Positions 9,022-20,644 of a stretch of 64,000 nucleotides of DNA are shown piece by piece. Each line of letters opens with the position of its first letter. Position 1 is the stretch's first letter. The stretch is from an uncultured Pelagibacteraceae bacterium (lineage in GTDB: Bacteria > Pseudomonadota > Alphaproteobacteria > Pelagibacterales > Pelagibacteraceae), in contig CABYKN010000002.1 of the NCBI GenBank assembly GCA_902519695.1, forward strand, positions 38,967 through 102,966, written 5' to 3'. Under the pieces are notes generated by a model. The model was not told where the DNA came from, made no database searches, and worked only from the letters and a program-made list of their open reading frames with translations. The translations under genes and the position numbers were made by a program.

Positions 9022-10649
9022 TGAACAAATATAATCAGAACTTAGATAAAAATCCCTCAAATTATGTCCCTTTAACGCCGCTAAGCTTTCTAGAAAGAGC
9101 GAAAGATATTTATCCAAACTACGAAGCTTTAGTATATGAAACAAAATCTTTTACATGGACGGAAGTATTTAACAGGTGTATCAAATTTGCAAGTGCACTA
9201 GAGAAAATTGGTATTGTTGAAGGAGATACAGTTTCAGTTATGACCTTTAACACTCCAGAGATTTTCGAGGCACACTATTCTGTTCCTATGACAGGAGCTG
9301 TTTTAAATACAATTAATTCAAGACTTGATGCAAAAACTGTTGCTTATATTTTAGAACACAGTGAAGCAAAAGTATTAATAATAGACAGGCAATTACATGC
9401 TATTGCAGAAAAGGCTTTATCAACTTTAAAAGACAAACCAATTGTAATTGATGTTCAAGACGATTTTGCAGATCAATCCTTATTAAAAAAAATTGGTGAT
9501 AGAGAATATGAGGAATTTTTAAATACTGGTGATGAAAATTATATTTGGAAAAAACCAAAGGATGAGTGGCAAGCGATTTCTTTAAGTTATACATCTGGAA
9601 CAACTGGAAATCCAAAAGGTGTTGTTTATCATCATAGAGGTTCTTATTTAATGTCAACAGGTAGTGCCGTTGCTTGGAATATGCCAAATAGATTAAATTT
9701 TTTAACAGTTGTACCAATGTTCCACTGTAATGGATGGGGGTACCCGTGGACAATACCAATGTTAAATGGAAAAACAGTTTGTTTAAGAGCTATTGATGTA
9801 AAAAAAATATTTGAATTAATTGAAAAGCATGACATTACCCATTTTGGAGGTGCACCTATTGTACTTAATATGATAACAGGTGCATCACAAAATGATATCA
9901 AAGAATTAAAAAACAAAGTTTATGTTTTAACTGCTGGAGCACCACCTCCAAGTATTATTTTCAAAAAAATGAAAGCATTAGGATTTGAGGTAATGCATGT
10001 CTATGGTTTAACAGAAACATATGGACATGTTTTACAATGTGCTTGGAATGATGAATGGAATGGTTTTGAAGAAGATAAAATTAATGAAATTAAAGCAAGG
10101 CAAGGTGTGAGGTTTCCAAACACAGAAGGAGTGGTTGTTTTAGATCCAGAAACTATGAAACCCGTGCCTATGGATGGAGAAACCATTGGCGAGATAATGA
10201 TTAAAGGTAATGTTGTTATGAAAGGGTATTTTAAAGACAAAGAGGCCACTGAAAAGGCTATGAAAGATGGATGGTTTCACTCTGGCGATTTGGCAGTTAT
10301 TTATGCAGATGGATACATCAAGGTTAAAGATAGGTCGAAAGATATTATTATTTCAGGTGGAGAGAATATTTCTTCTATCGAAATCGAAAACACACTTTCT
10401 AAGCACCCAGCTGTTTCAATTGTTGCTGTAGTAGCAAAACCAGATGAGAAATGGGGAGAAGTTCCATGCGCATTTATAGAGAAAGTGGCAGATAAAGAGA
10501 CAAATGAAAAAGAATTAATCGATTTTTGTAGAGAAACTCTAGCAGGGTTCAAAATTCCAAAAAAAATAGACTTCTGTGAACTTCCAAAAACATCAACAGG
10601 CAAAATCCAAAAATTCGAATTGAGGAAAAGAGCAAAAGAGTTTAGCTAA
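9021..10649 (+). CDS. dmdB: Acyl-CoA ligase, probable 3-methylmercaptopropionate-CoA ligase DmdB
   Basis: An ANL-superfamily adenylate-forming ligase that would activate 3-methylmercaptopropionate with ATP and CoA, the second step of DMSP demethylation. The ATP motif YTSGTTGNPKG is at 190-200. The adenylation core motifs (MHVYGLTETYG, GWFHSGDLAV, DRSKDIIISGGENISSIEIE) and the catalytic lysine segment PKTSTGKIQKFELR near the C-terminus are all present; 542 residues. I place the start at the ATG 9021, which overlaps the dmdC stop as TGATG, rather than at the in-frame TTG three bases earlier. It lies between dmdC and dmdA. Confidence 0.87.
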   Translation: MNKYNQNLDKNPSNYVPLTPLSFLERAKDIYPNYEALVYETKSFTWTEVFNRCIKFASALEKIGIVEGDTVSVMTFNTPEIFEAHYSVPMTGAVLNTINSRLDAKTVAYILEHSEAKVLIIDRQLHAIAEKALSTLKDKPIVIDVQDDFADQSLLKKIGDREYEEFLNTGDENYIWKKPKDEWQAISLSYTSGTTGNPKGVVYHHRGSYLMSTGSAVAWNMPNRLNFLTVVPMFHCNGWGYPWTIPMLNGKTVCLRAIDVKKIFELIEKHDITHFGGAPIVLNMITGASQNDIKELKNKVYVLTAGAPPPSIIFKKMKALGFEVMHVYGLTETYGHVLQCAWNDEWNGFEEDKINEIKARQGVRFPNTEGVVVLDPETMKPVPMDGETIGEIMIKGNVVMKGYFKDKEATEKAMKDGWFHSGDLAVIYADGYIKVKDRSKDIIISGGENISSIEIENTLSKHPAVSIVAVVAKPDEKWGEVPCAFIEKVADKETNEKELIDFCRETLAGFKIPKKIDFCELPKTSTGKIQKFELRKRAKEFS

Positions 10650-10715
10650 AATTTTTAAAATTTATAACTTACTTTCTTTACAAACTCATAAAAAGATGAC
10701 ACTAAGCTAAAAAAT

Positions 10716-11825
10716 ATGAAAAATTTTTATATTGCAAAATCTAGACGGCTTAGAGGAACGAAATACACTTCAAGAGTAGAAAAACAAGGTGTAACTTCTT
10801 ATACTGTTTATAACCATATGTTATTACCAGCCTCATTTGGAAGTATAGAAAGTCTATACCATCATTTAAAAGAAGATGTTCAAGTTTGGGACGCAGCTGT
10901 ACAAAGACAACTTGAAATTTCTGGTAAAGATTCATCTAAATTGGTTCAGATGATGACTTGTAGAGATCTATCAAAAGCAAAAGAAGGAAGATGTTATTAT
11001 TGTCCAATAATTGACAATAAAGGTGGAATAATAAATGATCCTGTTGTTTTAAAATTATCTGATGAAAAATGGTGGATATCTTTATCAGATTCAGATGTTG
11101 GGCTTTATGCGAAAGGTTTAGCAATTGGTTATAATTTTGAAGTAGAGATCTCAGAACCAGATGTGGATATTTTTTCAGTCCAAGGTCCAAAATCATTCCA
11201 ATTAATGGAGAAAGTATTAGGTCCAAAAATAAATGAATTAAAATTTTTTGGGTTTGGATACTTCGAGTTTGGTGGTGCAGAACATTTAATTGCAAGATCT
11301 GGCTGGTCGAAACAAGGTGGATTTGAAGTTTATATGGAACATACAGAAGCTGGATTGGCTTTATATGATAAGTTATTTGAAGTTGGTGGAGAATTTAATG
11401 TTAAACCAGGATGTCCAAATTTAGTCGAAAGAATTGAAAGTTCTTTACTCTCGTGGGGAAATGATATTGACATCCATGATAATCCATTTGAGTGCGGATT
11501 TGATAAATATGTAAATTTAGATACTGGGATAGATTTTATTGGAAAAGATGCATTAAAAAAAATTAAAGCTGAAGGAATTAAGAAGAAATTAATGGGTGTA
11601 AAAATAAATGCTGAAGAAATAAGTGTTACAGGGTCAATGAATTTAACTGATGAAAAAAATAATATTATTGGAGACCTAAGGTCAGGTTGTTATAATCCTA
11701 CATTTAAGCAAGTTATTGGCATTGCAATGGTCAAAAAACCGTATTTTGAAGCTTCGCAAACATTCAAAATTGATATAAATGGCAAAAGTTTTGATGGAAC
11801 AGTTTGCGATTTACCTTTCATTTAG
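10716..11825 (+). CDS. dmdA: Dimethylsulfoniopropionate demethylase
   Basis: Transfers a methyl group from the algal osmolyte DMSP to tetrahydrofolate, giving methylmercaptopropionate and 5-methyl-THF; the committing step that keeps DMSP sulfur for biosynthesis instead of releasing dimethylsulfide. The protein (369 residues) has the glycine-cleavage T-protein fold. From the N-terminal [20 protein letters not shown] to the C-terminal VCDLPFI it is, from memory, very close to the characterised Pelagibacter ubique DmdA, well beyond general GcvT resemblance. A 66-base gap separates it from dmdB, enough for its own promoter, though I see no convincing one. asd follows 13 bases later. Confidence 0.95.
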   Translation: MKNFYIAKSRRLRGTKYTSRVEKQGVTSYTVYNHMLLPASFGSIESLYHHLKEDVQVWDAAVQRQLEISGKDSSKLVQMMTCRDLSKAKEGRCYYCPIIDNKGGIINDPVVLKLSDEKWWISLSDSDVGLYAKGLAIGYNFEVEISEPDVDIFSVQGPKSFQLMEKVLGPKINELKFFGFGYFEFGGAEHLIARSGWSKQGGFEVYMEHTEAGLALYDKLFEVGGEFNVKPGCPNLVERIESSLLSWGNDIDIHDNPFECGFDKYVNLDTGIDFIGKDALKKIKAEGIKKKLMGVKINAEEISVTGSMNLTDEKNNIIGDLRSGCYNPTFKQVIGIAMVKKPYFEASQTFKIDINGKSFDGTVCDLPFI

Positions 11826-11838
11826 TATAAATCTTTAA

Positions 11839-12849
11839 ATGACTAATATAGCTATCATCGGTGCAACCGGTAATGTTGGAAGAAAGACTCTAGAAGTTAT
11901 AGAAAAAAAAGATATTAAATTTGATAACCTTTTTTTAGTAGCCTCTTCTAATAGTGCTGGAAAAAAAATAAGTTTTAAAGGTAAAGATTACGAAGTCCAT
12001 GATCTTGAAAAATATGATTTTTCAAAAGCAAATATAACTTTTTTTGCAGCTGGCGGTAAAATTGCAGAACAATACGCAGAAAATGCAGCAAAATTAACAA
12101 CTGTAATTGATAATTCCAGTTTTTTTAGAATGGACCCCGATGTACCACTTATTGTGCCTCAAGTGAATGCAGAAAAAATTAATGAAATGAAAAAAAATAT
12201 TGTGGCAAATCCTAACTGCTCAACAGCTCAGTTAGTATTAGCTCTTAAACCATTACATGATTTATATAAAATAAAAAGGGTGATAGTTTCTACCTATCAA
12301 TCTGTTTCTGGAGGCGGAAAAGCACCTATGGATGAATTGATTGAACAAACTAAATCTTATCTTGATGGAAATTCTGTTCAATCTAAAAATTTTACTAAAC
12401 AAATAGCTTTCAATATAATTCCTCAAATTGATGTTTTTTCGAATGATGGATACACAAAAGAAGAATTGAAAATGACTAATGAAACAAAAAAAATACTGGA
12501 CAATAATATAGAGCTAACAGCTACGTGCGTTAGAATTCCTGTTCTTGTATCACATTCAGAGTCGGTAAATATAGAGTTTGAAAATTCTTATTCTCTAGAA
12601 CAAATCAGAGAAGCATTAAATAATGCTGATGGTTGTAGAGTTATAGATAAAAGAGAAAATGGCGGATATAGTACACCAATAGAAGCAACTGGTAGTTATG
12701 AAACATTTATCTCGAGAATTAGAGATGATAAGACAAAAGAGAACTCAATTAATTTGTGGATCGTTTCAGATAACCTATTAAGAGGAGCCGCATTGAATTC
12801 TGTTGAAATTGCAGAAACAATAATGAAAGTAAATCAAAATGGAAAATAA
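11839..12849 (+). CDS. asd: Aspartate-semialdehyde dehydrogenase
   Basis: NADPH-dependent reduction of aspartyl phosphate to aspartate semialdehyde, the branch point to lysine/diaminopimelate, threonine and methionine. The dinucleotide-binding IIGATGNVGRKTL (6-18) and the catalytic Cys127 in NPNCSTAQ are clear, as is the YQSVSGGGKAPMDEL region. 336 residues, normal. Its last 11 bases overlap sdhC, an unexpected coupling of amino acid synthesis and respiration that probably just reflects genome compaction. Confidence 0.96.
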   Translation: MTNIAIIGATGNVGRKTLEVIEKKDIKFDNLFLVASSNSAGKKISFKGKDYEVHDLEKYDFSKANITFFAAGGKIAEQYAENAAKLTTVIDNSSFFRMDPDVPLIVPQVNAEKINEMKKNIVANPNCSTAQLVLALKPLHDLYKIKRVIVSTYQSVSGGGKAPMDELIEQTKSYLDGNSVQSKNFTKQIAFNIIPQIDVFSNDGYTKEELKMTNETKKILDNNIELTATCVRIPVLVSHSESVNIEFENSYSLEQIREALNNADGCRVIDKRENGGYSTPIEATGSYETFISRIRDDKTKENSINLWIVSDNLLRGAALNSVEIAETIMKVNQNGK

Positions 12850-13219
12850 TCCTTTATCTCCTCACATTCAAATTTATAGATGGCATGTTTCATCTTTAGT
12901 TTCAATATCTCATAGAATTACTGGAATAATAAATATATTAGCAATAACTTTAATCTGTATTTTTTTTATATTTTTTTCATTTAGTGAAGGAAGTCATGAA
13001 TTTATAAAGTTTTTCCTCCAATCTATTATTGGAAAATTTTTCATATTGGGTATTACATGGTCTTTTAGTTTTCAAATTTTAAGTGAGATAAGACATTTAA
13101 TTATGGATTTTGGTTATGGATTTGAATTAAAAACTACAAAAATCACTGGCTTAATTGTAATCTTTGGATCTTTTGTTTTAACCATTTCAATTTATTTGAT
13201 AGGAAGAAATTTATTGTAA
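12839..13219 (+). CDS. sdhC: Succinate dehydrogenase cytochrome b556 subunit
   Basis: Membrane anchor of complex II, binding heme b and ubiquinone with SdhD. It carries the family signature near the N-terminus (PLSPHIQIYRWHVSSLVSIS HRITG, about residues 5-29) and three hydrophobic segments near 30-50, 65-85 and 103-122. The conserved histidine for heme ligation is in the RHLIMDFG segment (about 87-94). 126 residues. It overlaps asd by 11 bases and sdhD by one base. Confidence 0.93.
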   Translation: MENNPLSPHIQIYRWHVSSLVSISHRITGIINILAITLICIFFIFFSFSEGSHEFIKFFLQSIIGKFFILGITWSFSFQILSEIRHLIMDFGYGFELKTTKITGLIVIFGSFVLTISIYLIGRNLL

Positions 13220-13548
13220 TGAGAGCAGTAACAAAAAAATGGGTATTTCTAAAAGTTAGTTCTCTTATATTGGTACCTTTGATGCTATGGTTTGCTTTAA
13301 ATCTGGTAAGTATTTATGACAAAAGTTACTTAGAGATATTGACTTTTCTAACTTCTCAACCTTCAAAGTTTATATTTAGTCTTTTTCTTATTTTTGCTTA
13401 CTTTTTCTCAGCATTAAGCATCAGTGAGGTTTTTGAAGACTATATTAAAGACGAAAAAATCAAAAATGCCGCAAACAAAGCTTTAAATTTTTTTGCTATA
13501 ACAATTCCTTTAATTACAATATTAGCGGTATTTAAACTAACTATATGA
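13219..13548 (+). CDS. sdhD: Succinate dehydrogenase membrane anchor subunit
   Basis: The second small membrane subunit of complex II. It has low sequence conservation, as is usual for SdhD, but shows three hydrophobic spans (about 12-32, 49-69 and 88-107) in 109 residues and sits between sdhC and sdhA. Its start overlaps the sdhC stop by one base and its stop overlaps the sdhA start (ATGA). The assignment rests on position and membrane topology more than on motifs. Confidence 0.85.
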   Translation: MRAVTKKWVFLKVSSLILVPLMLWFALNLVSIYDKSYLEILTFLTSQPSKFIFSLFLIFAYFFSALSISEVFEDYIKDEKIKNAANKALNFFAITIPLITILAVFKLTI

Positions 13549-15320
13549 AATCTTATAATATTATAGATCATGAATACGATGTCGTTGTCCTTGGTGCTGG
13601 AGGCTCTGGCCTAAGAGCTGCGGTTGGCTTAAGTGAAGCTGGATTAAAAACTGCATGCATTTCTAAAGTCTTTCCAACTAGAAGTCATACATCAGCTGCA
13701 CAAGGTGGAATTTCAGCAGCCCTTGGAAATATGGGAGAAGATGATTGGCGTTGGCATATGTACGATACTGTAAAAGGAGCAGATTGGTTAGGCGATCAAG
13801 ATAGTATTGAATATTTGTGTAAGGAAGCTCCAAAAGCAGTATTAGAATTAGAAAAGTATGGTGTTCCTTTTAGCAGAACAGAAGATGGAAAAATTTATCA
13901 AAGACCATTTGGAGGAATGACAAAAAATTATGGAAATGGAATAGTACAAAGAACTTGTGCTGCAGCAGACAGAACTGGTCATGCAATTCTTCATACATTG
14001 TATGGTCAAGCACTTAAACATAACACAGAATTTTTTATAGAATACTTTGCATTAGACTTAATTATGAAAGATGGACAATGTAAAGGTTTAATTGCTTGGA
14101 ATTTAAATGACGGAACTATTCATCGTTTTAGATCTCACATAACAATTATAGCCACAGGGGGATATGGGAAAGTGTATTACTCAGCAACATCCGCACATAC
14201 TTGTACTGGTGATGGTAATGCAATGGTATTAAGAGCTGGATTACCTCTTCAAGATATGGAGTTTGTACAATTTCACCCAACAGGAATATATGGACATGGA
14301 ACACTTATTTCTGAAGGTGTAAGAGGTGAAGGTGGATATTTGGTAAACTCTAAAGGTGAGAGATTTATGGAAAGATATGCTCCTAACGCTAAAGATCTTG
14401 CATCAAGAGATGTAGTTAGCAGATCAATGTCAATTGAAATAAATGAGGGAAGAGGTGTTGGTAAAGATCAAGACCATGTTCATTTGTATTTAAGTCATTT
14501 AGATAAAAAAGTTATTGAAGATAGATTGCCAGGCATTACTGAGGCAGCAAGATTATTTGCAAATGTAGATGTAACCAAAGAACCAATACCAGTTGTTCCA
14601 ACAGTTCATTATAATATGGGTGGTATACCAACAAATTATAAAGCTGAAGTTTTAACAGTAAACGGATCTCAAAAAACAGTCCCAGGTTTGATGGCGATTG
14701 GTGAGGCCGCGTGCGTATCTGTGCATGGAGCAAATAGACTAGGTTCAAATTCACTTATTGACTTGGTTGTTTTTGGAAGAGCTGCAGCAAAGAGAGCAGC
14801 GGAATTGGTAAAACCTGGAACGCCTCACGAAGAAGTTAGTGAAAGCGAAACTGAAAAATGTCTAAATAGATTTGATAAACTAAGGTATGCAGAGGGAGAT
14901 AATGGAACTGCTGAACTTAGACTGGCGATGCAAAAAACAATGCAGTCTAAATGTGCTGTATTTAGAACTGAAAAGAATCTTAAAGAGGGTGTAGATGAGA
15001 TCAGAAAAACATATGATGGCATGGAATCGATTTCTGTTAAAGACAAATCGTTGGTATTCAATACTGATTTAGTTGAGACTTTAGAATTTGATAATTTAAT
15101 TAGACAGGCGATAACAACTGTAGATTCTGCATATCACAGAAAAGAGAGCAGAGGAGCTCATGCTCGTGAAGATTATCCGAAAAGAAATGATGAAAAATTT
15201 ATGAAACATACATTGTCTTGGTGTGATGGAAAAAATACTAAAATTGAATACAGAGATGTACATACTTCAACATTAACAAATGAAGTCCAATATTTTCCTC
15301 CACAAGAAAGAGTGTATTAA
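13545..15320 (+). CDS. sdhA: Succinate dehydrogenase flavoprotein subunit
   Basis: Catalytic subunit of complex II, oxidising succinate to fumarate with a covalently bound FAD. It shows the Rossmann start [16 protein letters not shown] (14-29), the FAD-linking histidine (His48) in [10 protein letters not shown], the QFHPTGIYG substrate region and [18 protein letters not shown] near residue 400. 591 residues, standard. It overlaps sdhD by 4 bases and sdhB by one, so the four sdh genes are one translational unit. Confidence 0.97.
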   Translation: MKSYNIIDHEYDVVVLGAGGSGLRAAVGLSEAGLKTACISKVFPTRSHTSAAQGGISAALGNMGEDDWRWHMYDTVKGADWLGDQDSIEYLCKEAPKAVLELEKYGVPFSRTEDGKIYQRPFGGMTKNYGNGIVQRTCAAADRTGHAILHTLYGQALKHNTEFFIEYFALDLIMKDGQCKGLIAWNLNDGTIHRFRSHITIIATGGYGKVYYSATSAHTCTGDGNAMVLRAGLPLQDMEFVQFHPTGIYGHGTLISEGVRGEGGYLVNSKGERFMERYAPNAKDLASRDVVSRSMSIEINEGRGVGKDQDHVHLYLSHLDKKVIEDRLPGITEAARLFANVDVTKEPIPVVPTVHYNMGGIPTNYKAEVLTVNGSQKTVPGLMAIGEAACVSVHGANRLGSNSLIDLVVFGRAAAKRAAELVKPGTPHEEVSESETEKCLNRFDKLRYAEGDNGTAELRLAMQKTMQSKCAVFRTEKNLKEGVDEIRKTYDGMESISVKDKSLVFNTDLVETLEFDNLIRQAITTVDSAYHRKESRGAHAREDYPKRNDEKFMKHTLSWCDGKNTKIEYRDVHTSTLTNEVQYFPPQERVY

Positions 15321-16093
15321 TGGTTCAATTAAATTTACCACAAAACTCAAAAGTTAATAAAGGTAAATATTTTAAAGACAAAACCGGTTCAAAGAATATC
15401 AGAAAAGTAAATGTTTATAGATGGGATCCAACCAGTGGAGAGAATCCAAGAATAGACACATATGAAGTAGATATGGACAATTGTCCTTCTAAAGTTTTAG
15501 ATATACTAAATAAAATTAAAAACGAAATTGATCCAACACTTGCATATAGAAGATCTTGTGCGCATGGAGTTTGTGGTTCTTGTGCAATGAATATGGGTGG
15601 AAAAAATGGTCTTGCATGTACTAAGCCACATGCAGAAATTAAGGGAGATATAGATATATACCCTTTGCCTCACTTAAAAGTAAAAAAAGATTTAATAGGA
15701 GACTTAAGTGGATTATATAAACAATACCAATCCATTGAACCTTGGTTAAAAAATAATTCAAAAATTGAAACAACAGAAATTCATCAATCTCCAGAAGATA
15801 GAGCTAAACTTGATGGAGCTTATGAATGTATAATGTGTGCTTGTTGTTCTACTTCATGTCCTAGTTATTGGTGGAATGGCGATAAGTATTTAGGTCCTGC
15901 AGTTTTATTACAAGCTTATAGATGGATAATGGATAGCAGAGACGAAGATAGAAAGGAAAGACTTCAAAAGGTTGCAGATGAACTTAAGCTTTATAGATGC
16001 CATACGATTTTGAACTGCACTAACGCATGTCCAAAAGGATTAAATCCAGCAAAAGCTATTGCTGAGATAAAGAAAATGCTTGCAACCACATAA
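15320..16093 (+). CDS. sdhB: Succinate dehydrogenase iron-sulfur subunit
   Basis: Carries electrons from SdhA FAD to ubiquinone through three Fe-S clusters. The [2Fe-2S] cysteines are in [15 protein letters not shown] and GLACTK. The [4Fe-4S] and [3Fe-4S] ligands are in [16 protein letters not shown] and [17 protein letters not shown]. 257 residues, normal. It ends the sdhCDAB unit; mmsA follows after 20 bases. Confidence 0.97.
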   Translation: MVQLNLPQNSKVNKGKYFKDKTGSKNIRKVNVYRWDPTSGENPRIDTYEVDMDNCPSKVLDILNKIKNEIDPTLAYRRSCAHGVCGSCAMNMGGKNGLACTKPHAEIKGDIDIYPLPHLKVKKDLIGDLSGLYKQYQSIEPWLKNNSKIETTEIHQSPEDRAKLDGAYECIMCACCSTSCPSYWWNGDKYLGPAVLLQAYRWIMDSRDEDRKERLQKVADELKLYRCHTILNCTNACPKGLNPAKAIAEIKKMLATT

Positions 16094-16113
16094 TTACTTA
16101 TTTAAATACATCC

Positions 16114-18574
<2,461 letters not shown>

Positions 18575-18577
18575 TTA

Positions 18578-19738
18578 ATGAATATTCACGAACACCAAGC
18601 AAAGAATATACTTAGAAAATATGGAGCTAAAGTTCCGGATGGAGTTTATGCTCTAGATGTAAATGAACTATTGGAAAAAGCTAAAAATCTTAAAACTGAT
18701 AAATATGTGTTGAAAGCACAAATTCATGCTGGAGGCAGAGGTAAAGCTGGCGGAGTTAAAATAGTAAATGATTTAAAAAGTCTTGAAACAGAGGCTAAAT
18801 CCTTGCTTGGAAAAAAATTAATCACTCATCAGACAGGACCTAGTGGAAGAATTGTTAAAAGATTATATGTCGAAGTTTCATCTAACATTGATAAAGAATT
18901 TTATTTGTCTTGCGTTGTAGATCGTGCAAGCTCAAAGATAGCTTTTATCTCAAGTGATCAAGGAGGTATGGATATAGAGGAAGTAGCAATCAAATCTCCT
19001 GAGAAAATTTTAACAACAAAAGTAGATTTAGATAACGAAATATCTGATGAAAATTGTAATAATATAATAAGTATTTTTAATCTAGGTGAAGAAACAAAAG
19101 AACAAGGAATTAGTCTAATCAAGTCCATATACAAATTATTTATAGAAACGGATGCTAATCTAATTGAAATTAATCCTTTAATTTTAACAAAAGAAAAAGA
19201 GTTGATTTGTTTAGATGCAAAAATGAATTTTGATGGAAATGCTTTATTCAGACATCCAGATCTAATTGAGTTGAGAGACCTCAATGAAGAAGAAGAAACA
19301 GAGATAGAAGCTAGCAAGCATGATTTAGCATATATTAAACTTGATGGAACAATTGGATGCATGGTTAATGGAGCTGGGCTTGCGATGGCAACTATGGACA
19401 TAATTAAATTATATGGAAAGGAGCCAGCAAATTTTTTAGATGTTGGTGGTGGTGCTTCTAAAGAAAAAGTGGCGGCTGCTTTTAAAATAATATTATCAGA
19501 TAAAAATGTTAAAGGAATATTGATTAATATTTTTGGTGGAATAATGAGATGTGATGTTCTTGCCCAAGGTGTTGTGGATGCAGCAAAAGAAATAAAAATG
19601 AATGTTCCTTTAGTTGTAAGATTGGCTGGAACAAATTTTGAAGAGGGAAAAAAAATACTTGATAATTCAGGTCTCGAGTTAATTTCTGCATCTGATTTAT
19701 CGGATGCTGCTAAAAAAATTGTAGAGGCTATTAAATAA
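18578..19738 (+). CDS. sucC: Succinyl-CoA synthetase (ADP-forming) beta subunit
   Basis: With SucD it converts succinyl-CoA to succinate with substrate-level phosphorylation. The ATP-grasp start (MNIHEHQAKNILRKYGA) and the basic loop KAQIHAGGRGKAGGVK are conserved. ETDANLIEINPLI and the C-terminal FLDVGGGASKEKV and NIFGGIMRCDVLAQG blocks are present. 386 residues, typical. Its stop is immediately followed by the sucD ATG. Confidence 0.97.
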   Translation: MNIHEHQAKNILRKYGAKVPDGVYALDVNELLEKAKNLKTDKYVLKAQIHAGGRGKAGGVKIVNDLKSLETEAKSLLGKKLITHQTGPSGRIVKRLYVEVSSNIDKEFYLSCVVDRASSKIAFISSDQGGMDIEEVAIKSPEKILTTKVDLDNEISDENCNNIISIFNLGEETKEQGISLIKSIYKLFIETDANLIEINPLILTKEKELICLDAKMNFDGNALFRHPDLIELRDLNEEEETEIEASKHDLAYIKLDGTIGCMVNGAGLAMATMDIIKLYGKEPANFLDVGGGASKEKVAAAFKIILSDKNVKGILINIFGGIMRCDVLAQGVVDAAKEIKMNVPLVVRLAGTNFEEGKKILDNSGLELISASDLSDAAKKIVEAIK

Positions 19739-20614
19739 ATGTCAGTTTTAGTTAATAAAAATACGAAGTTAATTTGCCAGGGTTTTACAGGTAGTCACGG
19801 AACTTTTCATTCGGAGCAAGCAATTAAATATGGAACAAATTTAGTCGGAGGGGTCACACCAAAAAAAGGTGGTCAAACTCATCTAGATAGACCAGTATTT
19901 AATACAGTAAAAGAAGCAGTCGATAAAACTGGTGCCAACGCAAGTATGATTTATGTTCCTGCGAAATTTGCGTCCGCAGCAATCATAGAGGCGATTGAAG
20001 CTAACTTAGAATTAATCGTTTGTATCACTGAGGGTATACCAGTTCTTGATATGATTAAGGTCAAAAAAAAGTTACTTAATTCAAAATCAAGATTAATCGG
20101 TCCCAATTGTCCAGGGATAATTACTCCTGATGAATGCAAGATCGGAATAATGCCAGGAAATATACATAAAAAGGGTTCTGTTGGTATTGTATCAAGATCT
20201 GGAACTTTGACCTACGAGGCTGTCGCACAAACTACAGAGAATGATTTGGGCCAATCAACATGTATAGGGATAGGTGGTGATCCAATAAATGGCACAAATT
20301 TTATTGATTGTTTAGATTTATTTTTAAAAGATGAGGAAACTAAATCAATTTTAATGATTGGCGAAATAGGAGGATCAGCTGAAGAAGAAGCAGCTGAATT
20401 TGTAAAAAATCATGACATAAAAAAACCCATGGTTGGTTTTATTGCAGGAGTTACAGCACCACCGGGTAGAAGAATGGGACATGCAGGGGCCATAATATCA
20501 GGTGGTAAAGGTGGGGCCAAAGATAAAATCAAAAAAATGGAAGATTGTGGCATAGAAGTAGCCACATCACCTTCAGAAATTGGAAAAACATTGTTAAATA
20601 AATTGTCCAATTGA
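19739..20614 (+). CDS. sucD: Succinyl-CoA synthetase alpha subunit
   Basis: Carries the phosphorylated active-site histidine: His248 in [13 protein letters not shown]. The CoA-binding Rossmann part begins [18 protein letters not shown], and [10 protein letters not shown] and [11 protein letters not shown] are intact. 291 residues. It directly abuts sucC. A 30-base gap with a TATAAT-like box lies between it and sucA. Confidence 0.97.
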   Translation: MSVLVNKNTKLICQGFTGSHGTFHSEQAIKYGTNLVGGVTPKKGGQTHLDRPVFNTVKEAVDKTGANASMIYVPAKFASAAIIEAIEANLELIVCITEGIPVLDMIKVKKKLLNSKSRLIGPNCPGIITPDECKIGIMPGNIHKKGSVGIVSRSGTLTYEAVAQTTENDLGQSTCIGIGGDPINGTNFIDCLDLFLKDEETKSILMIGEIGGSAEEEAAEFVKNHDIKKPMVGFIAGVTAPPGRRMGHAGAIISGGKGGAKDKIKKMEDCGIEVATSPSEIGKTLLNKLSN

Positions 20615-20636
20615 AAACAAAATTTAGTATTATAAT
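20611..20636 (+). promoter_or_regulatory. Possible internal promoter ahead of sucA
   Basis: TATAAT at 20631-20636 lies nine bases before the sucA ATG, with TTGAAA at 20611-20616. The spacer is 14 bases, short for a sigma-70 promoter but the same odd spacing as the element before the ffh leader. The AT-rich background makes chance matches likely. Confidence 0.3.
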
Positions 20637-20644
20637 AAAATAAA

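Noticed and set aside
9400..10603. Long antisense open frames opposite dmdB and similar genes
   Set aside because: They are shadows created by codon bias in AT-rich genes, with no family resemblance or ribosome sites.
10650..10715. A SAM riboswitch before dmdA, suggested by GCTAAAA near 10706
   Set aside because: There is no GCGCT-type P1 or the other SAM-II motifs; the short string is likely chance in AT-rich DNA.
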